From contig NC_079517.1 of the NCBI RefSeq assembly GCF_000801105.2, positions 23,690,973 through 23,754,972 on the forward strand: a DNA stretch of 64,000 bases, in the 5' to 3' direction. A program made the translations under genes and the position numbers. Shown piece by piece: positions 11,553 to 22,864 of this stretch. The notes beneath the pieces are model-generated. The model was not told where the DNA came from, did not search any database, and saw only the letters and a list, made by a program, of their open reading frames with translations. Positions within the stretch are counted from its first letter, which is position 1. The number at the start of each line of letters is the position of its first letter. This DNA comes from Raphanus sativus (lineage: Eukaryota > Streptophyta > Magnoliopsida > Brassicales > Brassicaceae).

Positions 11553-11567
11553 AGTCTCCCCCACTTG
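11553..11567 (-). other. Polypurine tract of the Tekay-like element
   Basis: On the - strand CAAGTGGGGGAGACT directly precedes the 3' LTR. This position and composition are typical of a plus-strand primer. Confidence 0.8.
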
Positions 11568-12082
11568 CGATGGATTCGTCCTCGAATCCAGTGGTGCTGT
11601 CGTCTTGTTTGAAGCCAAAGGTTCCACCAAACTCTTTTGCATCATCATTCTTGTTCATTTTCACTGATCACCTTTTTAATCAATGTATGAACAAGTCACC
11701 CCCACTTGGACGGAACACACTAGAATCCGAACCAATTGGTCCTTGCCTGTTACATATCACACAATAACAGACTTGTGTCACCGAACTCAACTTTCTTAGT
11801 TGTAGTCCTAGTATACACCAAGTCAATTATTCTCTGAGCCTAGTCCATGACTAGATCATTTTCAGTCCTTAAGAACTTATTGCATACTCGAGTCTTAGAA
11901 GATTTACCCAATCTCCAAGACACTCGATGTATCAGTCAAGTCTTTAAAGAACTCGATCACATTCCGGTCCTGTCCACTCCGGGACTCCACCGTTTCATTC
12001 CAACCATAGGTCAATCTCCAACTTGGTTGTCCTGCGACTCTCGTCCCTCACTGAACTTGGTCGACTTCATTCCAACCCTAGG

Positions 12083-12709
12083 TCAATCTCCGACTTGGTT
12101 GTGCTGAGACCCTCGTCCTTTATTGGACTTAGTCGACTTCAGCTCGGCCATCTCGGCAGGAGCCATGCAGTATGGGTTCTTTGACATTGGGGCCGTTCCT
12201 GGTTCCAGTTCTATTATGAACGGGTCAGCCCTATCAGGGGGAATGCCCTGTAGCGCCCGAAACACATCCTCGAACTCACTGACCATCGGTATCCCATCCG
12301 GGCCACCAACCCCTACGACCTCCTTAGTGGTGGTTGTGGCTATATAAGCTTCACAACCTTGCTCTAGCATACTTTCTGCACGGACTGCTTATAACACTAA
12401 GCATCCAGAGGCCGGATTAATACCTTGGTACTTGATCGGGGGTCCACACCCACTCTCAAACTGCATCCTCTCATGATGACAGTCCAAGGTGGCCCAATTC
12501 TTACCAAGCCAGTCCATGCCTATGATCACCTCGTGATTCTTAAGGCGGACCATAATCAGATCCACAGACATTAAGTACCTAGATGAGTAAGATATCGGTT
12601 TGATCACACATCTGGAAAACGTCCCATACCATTCTCCAAAGTGCCACACTTCTGTGAATGTCCCATACCATTCACAAGAGTGTTTATAATATACCTCAAT
12701 CCCCATCAT
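12083..12709 (-). pseudogene. Pol remnant: end of protease and start of reverse transcriptase
   Basis: The open pieces are 12709-12389 and 12370-12083. The first contains VIIGMDWLGKNWATLDC, the retropepsin C-terminal signature of chromovirus-type Gypsy elements. The second contains FEDVFRALQGIPPDRADPF with LEPGTAPMSKNPYCMAPAEM, the conserved entry to the RT domain of Del/Tekay and related elements. The frame is lost right after AEMAELK, so the catalytic YxDD block, RNase H and integrase are absent. This fixes the family of the long-LTR element but leaves no working enzyme. Confidence 0.85.
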
Positions 12710-13715
12710 ACTAAGCCACTTAACATCGTGTTCTCAATCCATTCAACTTGATCTAAGTAATCCTACATTGACTTATACCGAGTCCAAGCTGATTTATCTG
12801 ATCCCAAGCCACTCGTATACTAGCCATGTAGCGTCTCCCTTAAACCAACTTGAACCTCGCAAATGCTCACTTGTTTTGAACGGCCACCAAGGATAACACT
12901 TACCCCTCAAGAGTGCTGCACGTTTCTTTCAACCTAAGCCACTCTCAGGTTCATGTTACTTCCCTGGTCCAGTCGTCCATAAAAGATCTTGCATTGCATC
13001 GATCCGTCCAACCCGTCTATTATTTCCAGATAACTAGATCAACCAACCTTCTGTTTCAGGATCTTGCCCTTGGGGAGTGCATCTTGGCCAAGCCAGTTCA
13101 CCTTGGAACTTTCCCGTTCACAAGCATGATACCCTATCTTGCCTCAACTCCCTCTTGGCTCACCTAGTAAGGTTCCAGGGTCATCTCAGTTTCCAGAAAT
13201 AATTTCGGTTTGGAACACAATACCTTTGAGCAGTGAGTTGAGCTGAAGTTACAACCCAATCAGAACCTCCACTCATCTGCCACAAAAGGATCCACACTAC
13301 CTGAGAAATACTTAGTTCTCATCTGAGCTATGTGCTCCAGCACCTCAGGTAGTCCACTAACCAAGCTGCCCTAGCTGGTGGATCAATCTGGACCACCTCA
13401 GCTACTGGCCCATCTTGATCATTAGCTGCCAAAACAGCTGTCCAATCAACCGGTTAGTCCTCTCAGTGTTTGCAACAATTGTTTGGATCAGCCCGGTTCA
13501 CATCACAAGAGGATTCAAATTCCCCTTCCAGATGCAGCTCAGCTCCCTCCCACTAGAACCTCAGTAGGGTTGAGCTGACTTACAGTTAATCCAGCTTCAT
13601 TGTTAACTTCCCCCAGCTGAGTCAACAATAAAACTGGTGGATTAATCACATCAGCATCTACTTGTCCGGATGCATGGGTGAACAACCACCATCCAACGAT
13701 CCTATAATCAAGCAT

Positions 13716-13727
13716 GCTCTGATACCA
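13716..13727 (-). other. tRNA-iMet primer-binding site
   Basis: TGGTATCAGAGC on the - strand, three bases inside the 5' LTR, is complementary to the 3' end of plant initiator tRNA-Met. Confidence 0.9.
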
Positions 13728-13730
13728 ATT

Positions 13731-15995
13731 TGTAAGACCCGAACCCGGCCGACTAGGCCGCGGTCGATGCCTCACGTCGCTCGGTCCATACCCTGACCGA
13801 ACCTCTCAATTTTTTCGTGCTTTATCTGTACTTTCGCCTAAGGGCGAAGTCTATCTCAGACCTTAGCTTAAGACTACCTTAGTCATTCCCTAGCTTAGAT
13901 CCTTTCAACTTATGTACAGCGGAATATTATCTATCAACCATTGGTCTAAAACCAATCTAACACTTGTCAGGTCGAATCACCTTAGCCGTGGTCAGTATAC
14001 ACAACTACTACCAGCTCCAAGGTTGATCCTGAACCTAATCCAAGTCATACAATAACCGAGGTTCCATTCCCCTAACCATTCTATCTAGATCTAAGCAACA
14101 TTGCTAGATCATACCTTTGCCACATCCACGGAGCTTGATAGCTCATTGGATCAGCTGACTTAGCTGTTTAGACTAGCTCGTCCAGCTCAGCTGAGCTGAA
14201 CCACTTCACTTGAGCTCCCATACACTCTCGTCCAGCTGTTCGAGCTGCGAGGCAGCTTTGCCCAGCACCCCGTCTACTCGTCTAGCTCTCCTGTGTCTGC
14301 ATAAACCCTTCCCTTGGTTACTTAGTCATTCAACCAGCCATCCCCACTGACCAAGTACCTTTGAGAAGTCTTCAGCTACAAAAACAACCTCAAGCAAACA
14401 TGCTCCAAAAACTAATTAAAATTCATGATAATTCATAACTAAGAGAATGGTCAAGTCAGATTTCTTAGAACTGGCCTCGATCATACCGATCTCGCCCATG
14501 AACAGCCCATAAGGCCATAACTGACCACCACTAAACCTGATTAGTGTTGCTCTTATGATCCGCCCCTTTCTCCAGGGTCTTGGATTCCTAAGACACATCA
14601 CAATATACATTCCTCAAGGGGCGTGCCAGGGTTGGCCTTGATCTCACCCCAAGAGACACAACATAGACATAAACATAAACATAAGTAATCAACACATGTT
14701 ACCTCATACTTGATCTTGCTAGATCTTGTGCTTCCCTGATCAGGTCCGGCCTTGTGCCTCTTGCACTTGTCTTAATCAGGCCTTATCACATACCTCCAGT
14801 ATTGATAAGATCCATTCATGGGTCGCACCCATCATCCCTTCCATGGAACTTCCATGGAAACAGTTTCTGCACTGCAGCTACCTTCAAGGCTGTTCCTGCC
14901 ATTGGGAGTGAAGTCCGGCCTTCTCCCTTCTCTTCTGACCATTTGCGTGTGTCCCTAAGACACAGAGGAAGCCTAGGGTGTGTTCATCCATGATCAAACA
15001 CCACCAAGGATCTTCCATCACTTCTCACTTCAGTGGCCATGAAACTGCCTTTCTACACACCACTGCCCTTAAGGCTGCTCTGGACTTTGAGAGTGAATCC
15101 GGTCACCTCTCTTCTTACCTGGCCATTTGGATGTGTAGTAAGGATGTAGAGGAAGCCTATGGCGTGGCAAACCATTATCAAAGCACACCAGAGGGTCGTT
15201 CTCAACTCCCCTCTTGATTGCCATCAAAACTGCCTCTTTACTGCCTTCAAGCCTCTCTTGGTCTTGGATTGTGTAATCCGACCATCTCTCTCTTTTTCTC
15301 TGTTTTTCTTTGTGTTTCAGGAAGAAGAATGAAGCCCTGGCATGCCTGCAAAGTCACAGACTTGCCCTCCTTTTATAGAAGAAGGGGCAGTTGCCTTTCC
15401 AAGAGTTGCACCCTTTCGGTATCATTTCTGGCCATTGATTTAATCAATGGTCCATATCACACCTGTTCGCCTATGGCAGTTACCAGACGTCCTTGACAGC
15501 CTTAACTGCCTCTAGACATGTCACAAACAAGTCCTGGCTGGTTGTCCAAGCCCCTGGCCTGATCCTAAGTGCCCACCGGCCCATCGGCACACCCGGGTGG
15601 TCCACATGGTCCGACTACTGTCCAGACCTGGCCCAACTGCCCGAGACTTGATCACTCAGTCCAGCTGAGTTGAGCTGATCCCCAACTGACCCAGCTGAGT
15701 GAGTTAGTCCATCCAGCTCAGGGAGCTGACACACACTTCAGTGAGCTACACTGAGCTGCACTACACTTTATCTAGCTGGTCGAGCTTGCTCACCGCATCG
15801 CCCAGCTGCCATACACTTTGTACAGCTCCTTTATACTTGTCTCCTTCTTGGTTTAGCTATATCTTAGCTTCCTGATGCCTTTAACCTTAATTCCAGGCCT
15901 TAATGCCCTTGTGTTTAGGTCACATGACCTGACTGGTGCGTCTCCTCGCACCATGGCCGAACCTAATGATCATGTCCAGGATCGGGGACATGACA
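13731..15995 (-). repeat. 5' LTR of the Tekay-like element
   Basis: It starts TGTAAGACCC and ends GACATGACA, matching 8999-11552 with scattered substitutions and a deletion of about 290 bp near 14520. By eye the two LTRs differ at only a few per cent of bases elsewhere. Confidence 0.9.
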
Positions 15996-16505
15996 CGAGA
16001 GAGTAATACTGAGGCTTGAGCTCGAAGTTCGGCTTCTGAATCTCTGGAAGTCGAATAGCTGATCTGTTGGTGTAGTACTCATCAGGATAATTATAGTCTG
16101 CCAATGATCGTGTTTGAGCTTCTCCTGTAGCCTCAGCTTCCGGCTCAGAATTATGTTTCCCTGTGCATCTAGCTTTTGATATGTTGCATTACGCAGATGA
16201 CCATCTTGGTCATACATGTTTCCATTTTCGCCCTGCATGAGAATAACAATCGCAACCATGCCTCGCGGGTTAGTATCGATTGATGTACTGTGGGTAATGT
16301 CGAACGATGTGGATCGGCGAACGGTATCGGTCGACGGTGCTGTCTGAATATCGGTCGACGGTTGAACGTGATTATCAATCGACGGTACTGCGGTTCTATC
16401 GATCGATGCGGAGCGTAGGTCTTTGCGGATTGAACGTTCCAAGTGTGCAGGATCTTCTGAGAATAGTAGTTGATTTCCCTTATTGCTTCTGGTACTGCTG
16501 AGCAT
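15996..16505 (-). pseudogene. N-terminal part of the split SID-element gag
   Basis: The start codon at 16505 follows a polypyrimidine stretch and AG (about 16510-16540), a layout repeated in the + copies before their first ATG. The product carries SID/STD words (ASIDRTAVPSIDNHVQPSTD), then GENGNMYDQDGHLRNATYQK with LDAQGNII, a motif also found as GIWRDEEGRSCNTRG with NADGDVIP in the + elements. A frameshift after IILSRKL moves the sequence to the frame reading EAEATGEAQTRSLADYN, which leads into the gag core at 8994. The insertion at 8999-15995 then interrupts the gene; 15996-16000 is the target duplication. Confidence 0.75.
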
Positions 16506-16600
16506 GTACCTAAAAAGACAAGAAAAAATTTAATCAAAAAGGGGGTAAAGAAAAAGAAAAACCTAAAATTGATAAAATTAAATCTAATGGCGATCAAAGC

Positions 16601-16618
16601 TCCCCGGCAACGGCTACA
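16601..16618 (-). other. Degraded tRNA-Asp-type primer-binding site
   Basis: On the - strand the first bases are mutated, but GCCGTTGCCGGGGA matches the intact site TGGCGCCGTTGCCGGGGA seen at 24086-24103. Confidence 0.75.
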
Positions 16619-16622
16619 AATT

Positions 16623-17978
16623 TGTTACTGCTCAAATTACCCTCTAGAGTTTACTCTCTCAAATAAGAGGTTCAGCTGTACTACTTAGGGATCGAATCAC
16701 GAGGACCTAGGAACAATTAAATCTAATAACTTAATCAATCCTAGATGAAGTTGGTGTTAATGTTGAAATGTAAATGATAATCCTAAAATGAGCACGGTAG
16801 TTGCTCTAACTAACAATATGATGGTTGTTTAAATGATAATGAAGAGTGCTAGACTTAGGGCTTTTATTCAGGAATGGATATTATAATATTTATAAATGCC
16901 TAACAAGTTGCTTGCATGATACTAAAGAACTCAGCCGCTTAACTCTCAGTGATGTCTCATTGGTTAAATAATTTAGATCCCTGGCCTCAACTGTCGTCTG
17001 TTGACCAGAAAAAGAGTCGATCGATATCCTTTAGAGATATCGAGCGATACACCTTTCGCAGCGTCGATCGATTCACCTGTCGGGATATCGATCGACGACT
17101 TCTAGATATGCCTAGGCGCGAGCCGATAATGAACACTAGGTCTCAAGGAGGGCGGTTAGCTCTTCTCCAAGGAGACAACTAGTTCAATTAGATAATTCAA
17201 GATATCAAAGATCCTAGTGATCTATGCTCTAGTAAGCTACTCTAGAACAAGCTTAGGGTGCAATCTATTTGATGAATATCACAACTTAGCGATTATAGTT
17301 TGGGGCTAATCCCACAAACCTATTTAAACCCTAGATCTAACAAGTAGACTACTCAGACATAGCTAAGCAATTCATAATATAAGATAGATAAAAGAATTGC
17401 ATAGATAGCGAATAGAAAACAAATGGAGTTCAATCACAAATCTCTCAATGATCTCTCCAATCTCTCAAAACATATAAAACTCTAGCTTTCTCTCACACTC
17501 TCTGCTTTTCTCTTGTACGAAGGGTTGCTTGCCAAAAGCTTGCTTGCCGTCAAAAACACTTAGCAGGAATATTTAAAAATTTCCATTAGGTTAAAAACTC
17601 GTCAGGGGCAATCTCGTAATTTGGTGAAGTCTTGGTGAAGTAGTCGGCTAAACCATTTTGTCCTCGATATCGATCGACAACACTAGATGTGTATCGATCG
17701 ATTATAATCTTCTAGTACGCGGATCTTCTCAGCTACATCAATCGACAACTCTGGATGAGTATCAATCAATTCATATCACAATGTGGATTTCCGACTTGGT
17801 CTTGAATGGTCAACTCGGGTGTATTATCTCTTGTACTCCAAAATGCTCCAAAAACATCACTTTATCATGAAACGCTCATGAACCTGAAAACATACCTAAC
17901 AGCCTAGAAAACACATTAGTTATTTAATAAAATACTAGTATACCATGGTAGAAAATGGGTGAAATGCGTGGTATATCA
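16623..17978 (-). repeat. 5' LTR of SID element copy 1
   Basis: This 1356-bp LTR runs from TGATATACCA (at 17978 on the - strand) to the PBS side at 16623. Related LTRs are 20942-22240, 36806-38169, 63626 onward, and the R/U5 half of the + copies. It holds several ATCGATCGA words (about 17025, 17065, 17088, 17670, 17695). No ORF is supported. Confidence 0.85.
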
Positions 17979-19693
17979 ATCCTCCGAAACCTCGATGGGA
18001 TCCCAGAGCTTTCGGCCCCTTCCCTCAATCGGAGGAACCAGAGATTCGGCGTCAGCACAGTGCTTCATAAGAACATCATCTCAGCGACCTCGGCGGGAAA
18101 GGAGAAGTCCTTGCCCTGTGTCTTGTGGAGGGTAGCAACCGAGCCTCGGCACTCGCAAAAATCACCCATGAATTCCTGAGCTTCCTTGAAGCTCTCGAAC
18201 TCAGTGGAAAACACTCCGGCCCTCCGCCTCATCTCAGCAGCAACCGCTCTCCTTCCCTTCCTTTCCGCACGAACGAGGGCTCGAGAATGAAGTTCGGCCT
18301 GTTTACGGTTATGTTCCTCAACCCCTTGCCGGTATCGTAAGAGCTCTCTTTCAGCCTCCTCGGCTTTGAAGCGAGATAGTCGGCGCTACTCGGAAATTTC
18401 CTTCGATCGCTGCGTCCCACACTCTCATCCCCTGCATGAACTTAAGGTCAAAGAAATGTACACCTAATTACAATGATACGATCAGAGTTCAGAGGGCAAA
18501 CCTCGTTGATTAGACGAGACCCATCAGCGGTTACTTTCCTCTTCGCATCATTGTCCAGCGACTCGTCGGATGTAAACGCGGGAGGGAGGTTGTCGAAAAA
18601 ATCGCTAGGGGGAGGAACCTTGCTAGTTCAACCCTTTTCTCCTGGGGTGAAACTAGGGTCCCATCCCGGCAGCGGATGGTCTCCCGAGACACCTTCGAAT
18701 GCAACATCTTTGCTTTTCCGAGACTTGTTTTTCCGCCTCTGAGTGGGCAAGTCGGCAACTTGCTCGACGTCGTCAAAAGGCTGGGGAGTGTCTCGCGATC
18801 GGTAGAGCTCCACCGCGCTTCGGATCCGTTCGAGGGTAAGTAACTCTAGAAAAACGGCCTTGACCAAAGAAGATCTCACTTAGCGAAAAGATCGTTGGGG
18901 ACTTGCGGAAAAGGTTATTCCCTTCATGAAATAAATTTTTATTTTTTACGCACTTAAAAATATCAAACTAGAAAGGAACCGTAACGCCATTCCCTAGGGA
19001 GTAGATGAAGGCAGCTTTCCTCGACGGACTCCTTATCTATTTTGACAAAGAAGAAACGCTCGAACCAATCTTGGGGTTCGAAGTAGTCCCCTAGATTATC
19101 GCTAGCTCGTTCCTTGCCTTTATGGAATACAAACCCTCGGTCGTCATTGGTCTGGTAGTCCAGAATCCCTCGAAGTCACCAGGACCGAAATCCATCCCTA
19201 ACTCGTAGCTCGAGATTACCACACCGAGCCAATTCTCCATGGCCGAAATATTCAGCTGGCCCATCGAGGGCTCAAAACGGTGAAGGGCACAAACGATGGC
19301 ACTAGGGACCGGGAACCACATGCGGCAATGCGACAAATAGGCCTCATAGAAAGTAAAGAAACCCAGCAGAGGGTTCCTCGTGCTTTCACTGCCAGCCAGA
19401 ATTCAAAACGTGACTCCGTTCGAAACTTGGTAAAAGTTCCGAAGAGTCATGAGATACTCAGGAAAAACCGCGCTCGGCATGAATGACTCACCATGCAGCC
19501 TCGGAGGACGCTTGGGAATAGGATTCTCCTGCTGAGGTGGAGGCGAGCAACAAAGAACTCTGTAGTACGCCTCCTTTTCGTCTTCCTCAACCACGAACTC
19601 GTTTTTCATACTGACCACTTTTTTGGAAGGAGAATCGTCCGAAGATGAATGAGAAGAAGAATTCTTCTTGGAAGATCTTGATCTTGAAGACAT
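17979..19693 (-). pseudogene. Antisense ORF of a Gypsy element, Transposase_28-like, broken
   Basis: On the - strand the pieces 19693-19403, 19336-19091, 18879-18531 and 18420-18229 give a protein starting MSSRSRSSKKNSSS, with ENPIPKRPPRLHGES, MWFPVPSAIVCALHRFEPS, LNISAMENWLGVVISSYELG and PLPGWDPSFTPGEKG. The better copy is at 60050-61888. The pattern resembles the plant family named putative gypsy type transposon (Transposase_28); that assignment is from memory of the family. The gene lies opposite in direction to the LTR that follows at 19839, so it is an antisense accessory ORF upstream of the 3' LTR, as known for Tat-lineage elements such as Grande. Frameshifts near 19350 and 18900 kill it. 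At 17979 it is cut by the SID element LTR. Confidence 0.7.
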
Positions 19694-19838
19694 CTTTTTT
19701 TAGAGAGTAAGATTCTTGGAATTTTTTTACTATTTACTCCGACTTTCGGCAAAAGATTTCGTCTCCACACTTTCCTAACAAGCTATACCGCAAGCTAAAA
19801 CCTGGCTACCACGGTTCTTAGCTAGCTGGTGGGCTAAC

Positions 19839-20312
19839 CGTTGGGGTCAAAATCGGTCAAGACGAAATCGATGCCTGAAAGTCCTCGGAAAAACCAAGTG
19901 ATATTCAAAACCTCGAAAAACCGAGAAAACGAATAATCGAAACAGGTTACCCGAGGAACATGGCCCTGGGCGCCGGGCAGCCAGCCAGACGTCCCGGCCC
20001 TGGGCGCCGGGCGGCCAGACCGACGTCAATGTCCAGACCGACATCACGGTCTTGGGCGCCGGGCGGCCAGACCGACGTCCCGGCCCTAGGCGCCGGGCGG
20101 CCAGACCGACGTCACGGTCCTGGGCGCCGGGCGGGCATACCAAAATCCTGGCCCTTGGCGCTGTGCGGCCAGACCGACGTCCTGGGCGCTGGGTGGCCAG
20201 ACCGACGTCATGGTCCTGGGCGCCGGGTGGCTAGACCGACGTCCCGGCCCTGAGGTTCTTGAGTGCTAGGTTTACTTAACTTTCATCCGTTTTTATTTAC
20301 CAAAATCGACAA
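19839..20312 (+). repeat. Start of a Gypsy LTR with a 34-bp GC-rich array, internally deleted
   Basis: It begins with a mutated start CGTTGGGGTC (TGTTGGGGTC in the 62134 copy), then GGTCAAGACGAAATCGATGCC as in 52134 and 62134. From about 19960 to 20250 there are eight to nine imperfect units of 33-34 bp around GGCGCCGGGCGGCCAGACCG. The end (20255-20312, GTTTACTTAACTTTCATCCG) matches the last 90 bases of the 63-kb LTR, so about 900 bp between array and end are missing. Confidence 0.75.
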
Positions 20313-20606
20313 TCAGATGCTGACGGCTGATATGCAGGTAGAAAATGTGCAAAAAACCCGGTAAGCACTAAAAAATAATACTTTTCCAGACGTGGAAAGT
20401 AGCGTGTCTGGTGTGAAGTCGCTCCGCGGGGCAGGCCCACGCTCCACCATAAGTCTGAGCATGACCTTTCTGCAGAAAGGTAGAGAGCAGCATTGAGGAT
20501 CATGAGAGTGGCCTATACCTTCAGGTGGCAGATTGCGGTTCCTCAATTTCATGATCGGTAGTGGCTCACCCATGGGGAGCAGAATACGATCGCAATAAAA
20601 TAACCT
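20313..20606. other. Unclassified non-coding stretch
   Basis: No sustained frame or known RNA is seen. It contains a Cys/Arg-poor open frame on the - strand (20573-20313) with no recognisable motif. It is probably decayed retroelement sequence next to the LTR remnant. Confidence 0.4.
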
Positions 20607-20936
20607 TCGGTTATATACGGCCTCCGGGTCTATAATGAGCCTCAGGGTTCAATACGGCCTTAGGGTCTATAAAGAGCCTCCGGGTTCAATACGGCCTTCG
20701 GGTCTATAAAGAACCTCTGGGTTCAGTACAGCCTTCGGGTCTGTAAAGAATCTCCGGATTCGAGAAAGTCACCTATGGTTTGATCAAGGACTTTCGAGTC
20801 TAATGACCTTCGGGTCTAATAAGAACCTCCGGGTTCAAGGATCTCTAGATCCAACTACCAACCTTCGGGTTTACCAAGGGCCTTTTGGTTCAAAGTTATC
20901 AACCTCCAGGTCCGAGGTATCAATCGGATTTAATCA
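20607..20936. repeat. 37-bp degenerate tandem repeat, left part
   Basis: Units of about 37 bp follow the pattern GAGCCTCCGGGTTCAATACG + GCCTTCGGGTCTATAAA, with clear copies from 20607 to about 20760 and increasingly decayed ones to 20936. The array is split by the solo LTR and resumes at 22246. Confidence 0.75.
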
Positions 20937-20941
20937 GGGTC

Positions 20942-22240
20942 TGATAGTGTTCAAATTACCCAGTAGAGCTTACTCTCTCAAATAAGAGGTACAGCTGTAG
21001 TACTTAGGGATCGAATCACGAGGAGCTAGGAAACCAATAAAATAAAATCTACTAATCAATCCTAGGTGAAGTTGGTTTATATGATGGAAATAAAAATAAC
21101 AATTCCTAAAATGAGCAAGGTAGTTGCTCTAACTAACAATATGATGGGTTGTTTAAATGTGATAAAGAGTGCTAGACATAGGGCTTTTATTCAGGAATGG
21201 AGATTATAATTTCTATAAATGCTTTAACAAGTTGCTTGCATGATACTATAGATCTCAGCCGCTTAACTCAAGTGATATCTCACTGGTTAAATAATCTAGA
21301 TCTCTGGCCTCAATTGTCGTATGTTGACACAGAAAAAGAGTCGATCGACATCCTTTTGAGATATCGAACGATACACCTTTCGCTCGGCGATCGATTCACC
21401 TGTCGGGATATCGATCGACGGCTTCTAGATATGCCTAGGCGCGAGCCGATAATGAACACTAGGTCTCAAGGAGGGCTGTCGCTCTTCTCAACAGGAGACA
21501 AGCTAGCTCAAATTGATAATTCAAGATAATCAAAGATCTTAGTGATCTATATTCTAGTTAGCTAATCTAGAACAAGCATAGGGTGCAATCCATTTGATGA
21601 GTACCACAACTTAGCAATTATAGCTTGGGGCTAATCCCACAAACCTATTTAAACCCTAGATCAAACAAGTAGATTACTCAGTTACTAAGTTGTTCAAAGC
21701 AATTATGCTTTGATTTTCTCTACAACTCAGTTACTCAGCGATAAGATCCTTGAACCTCTTCAAAGCAATTATGCTTTGATTTTCTCAACAAAAGTTGTTC
21801 AAAGCTTGCCGTCAAAAACACTTAGCAGGAATATTTAAGCATTTCCATTAGATTAAAAACTCGTCAGGGGCAATCTCGTAATTTGGTGAAGTCTTGGTGA
21901 AGTAGTCGGCTAAACCATTTCGTCCTCGATATCGATCGACAACACAAGATGTGTATCAATCGATTATAATCTTCTAGTACGCGGATCTTCTCAGCTACAT
22001 CGATCGACAACTCTGAATGAGTATCGATCAATTATAATCACAATGTTGACTTCCGACTTGGTCTTGAATAGTCAACTCGGGTATATCATCTCTTGTACTC
22101 CAAAATGCTCCAAAAACATCACTTTCTCACGAAATGCTCCTAAACCTGAAAACATACCTAACAGGCTAGAAAACAGATTAAATATATAATAAAATACTAG
22201 TATACCATAGTTAAAAAGGGGTAAAATCCATGGTATATCA
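20942..22240 (-). repeat. Solo LTR of the SID/Athila-like family
   Basis: This 1299-bp LTR begins TGATAGTGTTC on + and ends GTATATCA; on the - strand it reads TGATATACC to its PBS-side end. It is flanked by the 5-bp duplication GGGTC (20937-20941 and 22241-22245). No internal element sequence is present, so it is the product of LTR-LTR recombination. It has its own ATCGATCGAC words and, near 21710-21790, a local duplication of CAAAGCAATTATGCTTTGAT. Confidence 0.92.
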
Positions 22241-22245
22241 GGGTC

Positions 22246-22440
22246 CCCGGACTCGAAGACTAAACCCTAGCACTCAAGGACCTCAGGGTTCAATGAGCAA
22301 ACCTCTAGGTTTAATAAACAGCATCCGGGCCTAGGTAAGGGACCTCAGGGTTCAAAGCCCTAAGAACTTCCGGATTCTATGGCTCAAGAACCTCAGGGTT
22401 CAAACCAAGCTAGAACTTCAGGGTTCTAAGCAAGGATCTT
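22246..22440. repeat. Degenerate tandem repeat, right part
   Basis: It continues the CTCAGGGTTCAA / CTTCCGGATTC pattern after the solo LTR. Units are more decayed than on the left side. No gene is seen. Confidence 0.6.
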
Positions 22441-22864
22441 ACATTCCAAAAACTAAAACTCAGGTTTTTAATATTGGATTACAAGGTCTAACATCTCTTC
22501 GATGATTTCAGGTCTCAGCCAGTCTACTAACAGGGTCCAAGTCCTAGACTCTGACATCCTTCTAAGGACTTTTCTCTTCCTAGAGATCCCCACATCCACC
22601 AAAACGTTCTTCCGTTTCAGAGACAACACGAAGTTTCCTTAAGCTAACGAGGTTTAAGTCTTTTGACCATTGACGCATTAACAGACCCTGAACATCGAGA
22701 GTCCAAATTGGTGCCATCCTAGGGGCAAGGCTATCATCAGCCCTTAGATCCTGCCTGATCTCATCAGGGTTATGGCCGGCCTTTCAAATCGCAGGACTGT
22801 ACAGACGCTTCAGATGTTTAGCTCTCGATGTATACCTTACCACCGTTGGATTTAGCCCATCTTT
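22441..22864. other. Unclassified retroelement-like sequence upstream of the + copies
   Basis: There is no ORF of note. It includes CCAAATTGGTGCCATCCTAG (about 22706-22725), which has the look of a primer-site neighbourhood, but I could not match a tRNA. The 4-kb tandem duplication begins at 22865. Confidence 0.35.

Larger units (their letters stand above)
8999..15995 (-). mobile_element. Internally deleted Del/Tekay-like Ty3-Gypsy element
   Basis: The element is bounded by TG and CA with a 5-bp target duplication CGAGA (8994-8998 and 15996-16000), inserted in the SID element gag. In the related copy at about 36.2 kb the site is uninterrupted. Orientation is set by the tRNA-iMet-type PBS next to the right LTR (13716-13727) and the purine tract next to the left LTR (11553-11567), so it reads on the - strand. 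The LTRs are long (2554 and 2265 bp). The internal part is only 2178 bp and holds the end of protease and the start of RT; gag, most of pol and the chromodomain region are gone. The stretches 11568-12082 and 12710-13715 contain no sustained frame. It could move only with enzymes from another copy. Confidence 0.9.
3718..17978 (-). mobile_element. SID-type Athila-like Gypsy element, copy 1, with a nested insertion
   Basis: Reading on the - strand the order is: 5' LTR (16623-17978), degraded tRNA-Asp-type PBS (16601-16618), gag (16505-15996, interrupted, resuming at 8994), gag linker, aspartic protease (7401-6826), extra SID-rich ORF (6552-4278), hairpin 1 (4213-4230), hairpin 2 with purine tract (3907-3943), and an AT-rich tail cut at about 3725. 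No reverse transcriptase, RNase H or integrase is present, so the element is non-autonomous. The Tekay-like element 8999-15995 splits gag. The element sits directly against an antisense-ORF remnant at 17979, which suggests it inserted there, but the 3' LTR and matching TSD are missing. Confidence 0.85.

Noticed and set aside
13716..13727. tRNA genes at the TGGTATCAGAGC and TGGCGCC sites
   Set aside because: Only the 3'-end complement is present next to LTR ends; no cloverleaf or A/B boxes. These are primer-binding sites.
19960..20253. GC-rich open frames in the LTR arrays (also 52288-52650, 55159-55560, 62308-62691), collagen-like or proline-rich peptides
   Set aside because: 33-34-bp units near a multiple of three give repeated frames on both strands. 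They lie in U3 of LTRs and carry no start context or conserved ends.
20607..22440. Centromeric satellite
   Set aside because: The unit is about 37 bp, short and decayed, quite unlike the roughly 176-bp centromere satellites known from Brassica. It is better taken as an element-internal repeat.
22700..22740. PBS near TTGGTGCCATCCTAGG
   Set aside because: There is no LTR end beside it and no tRNA match I can defend, so it was left as unclassified.
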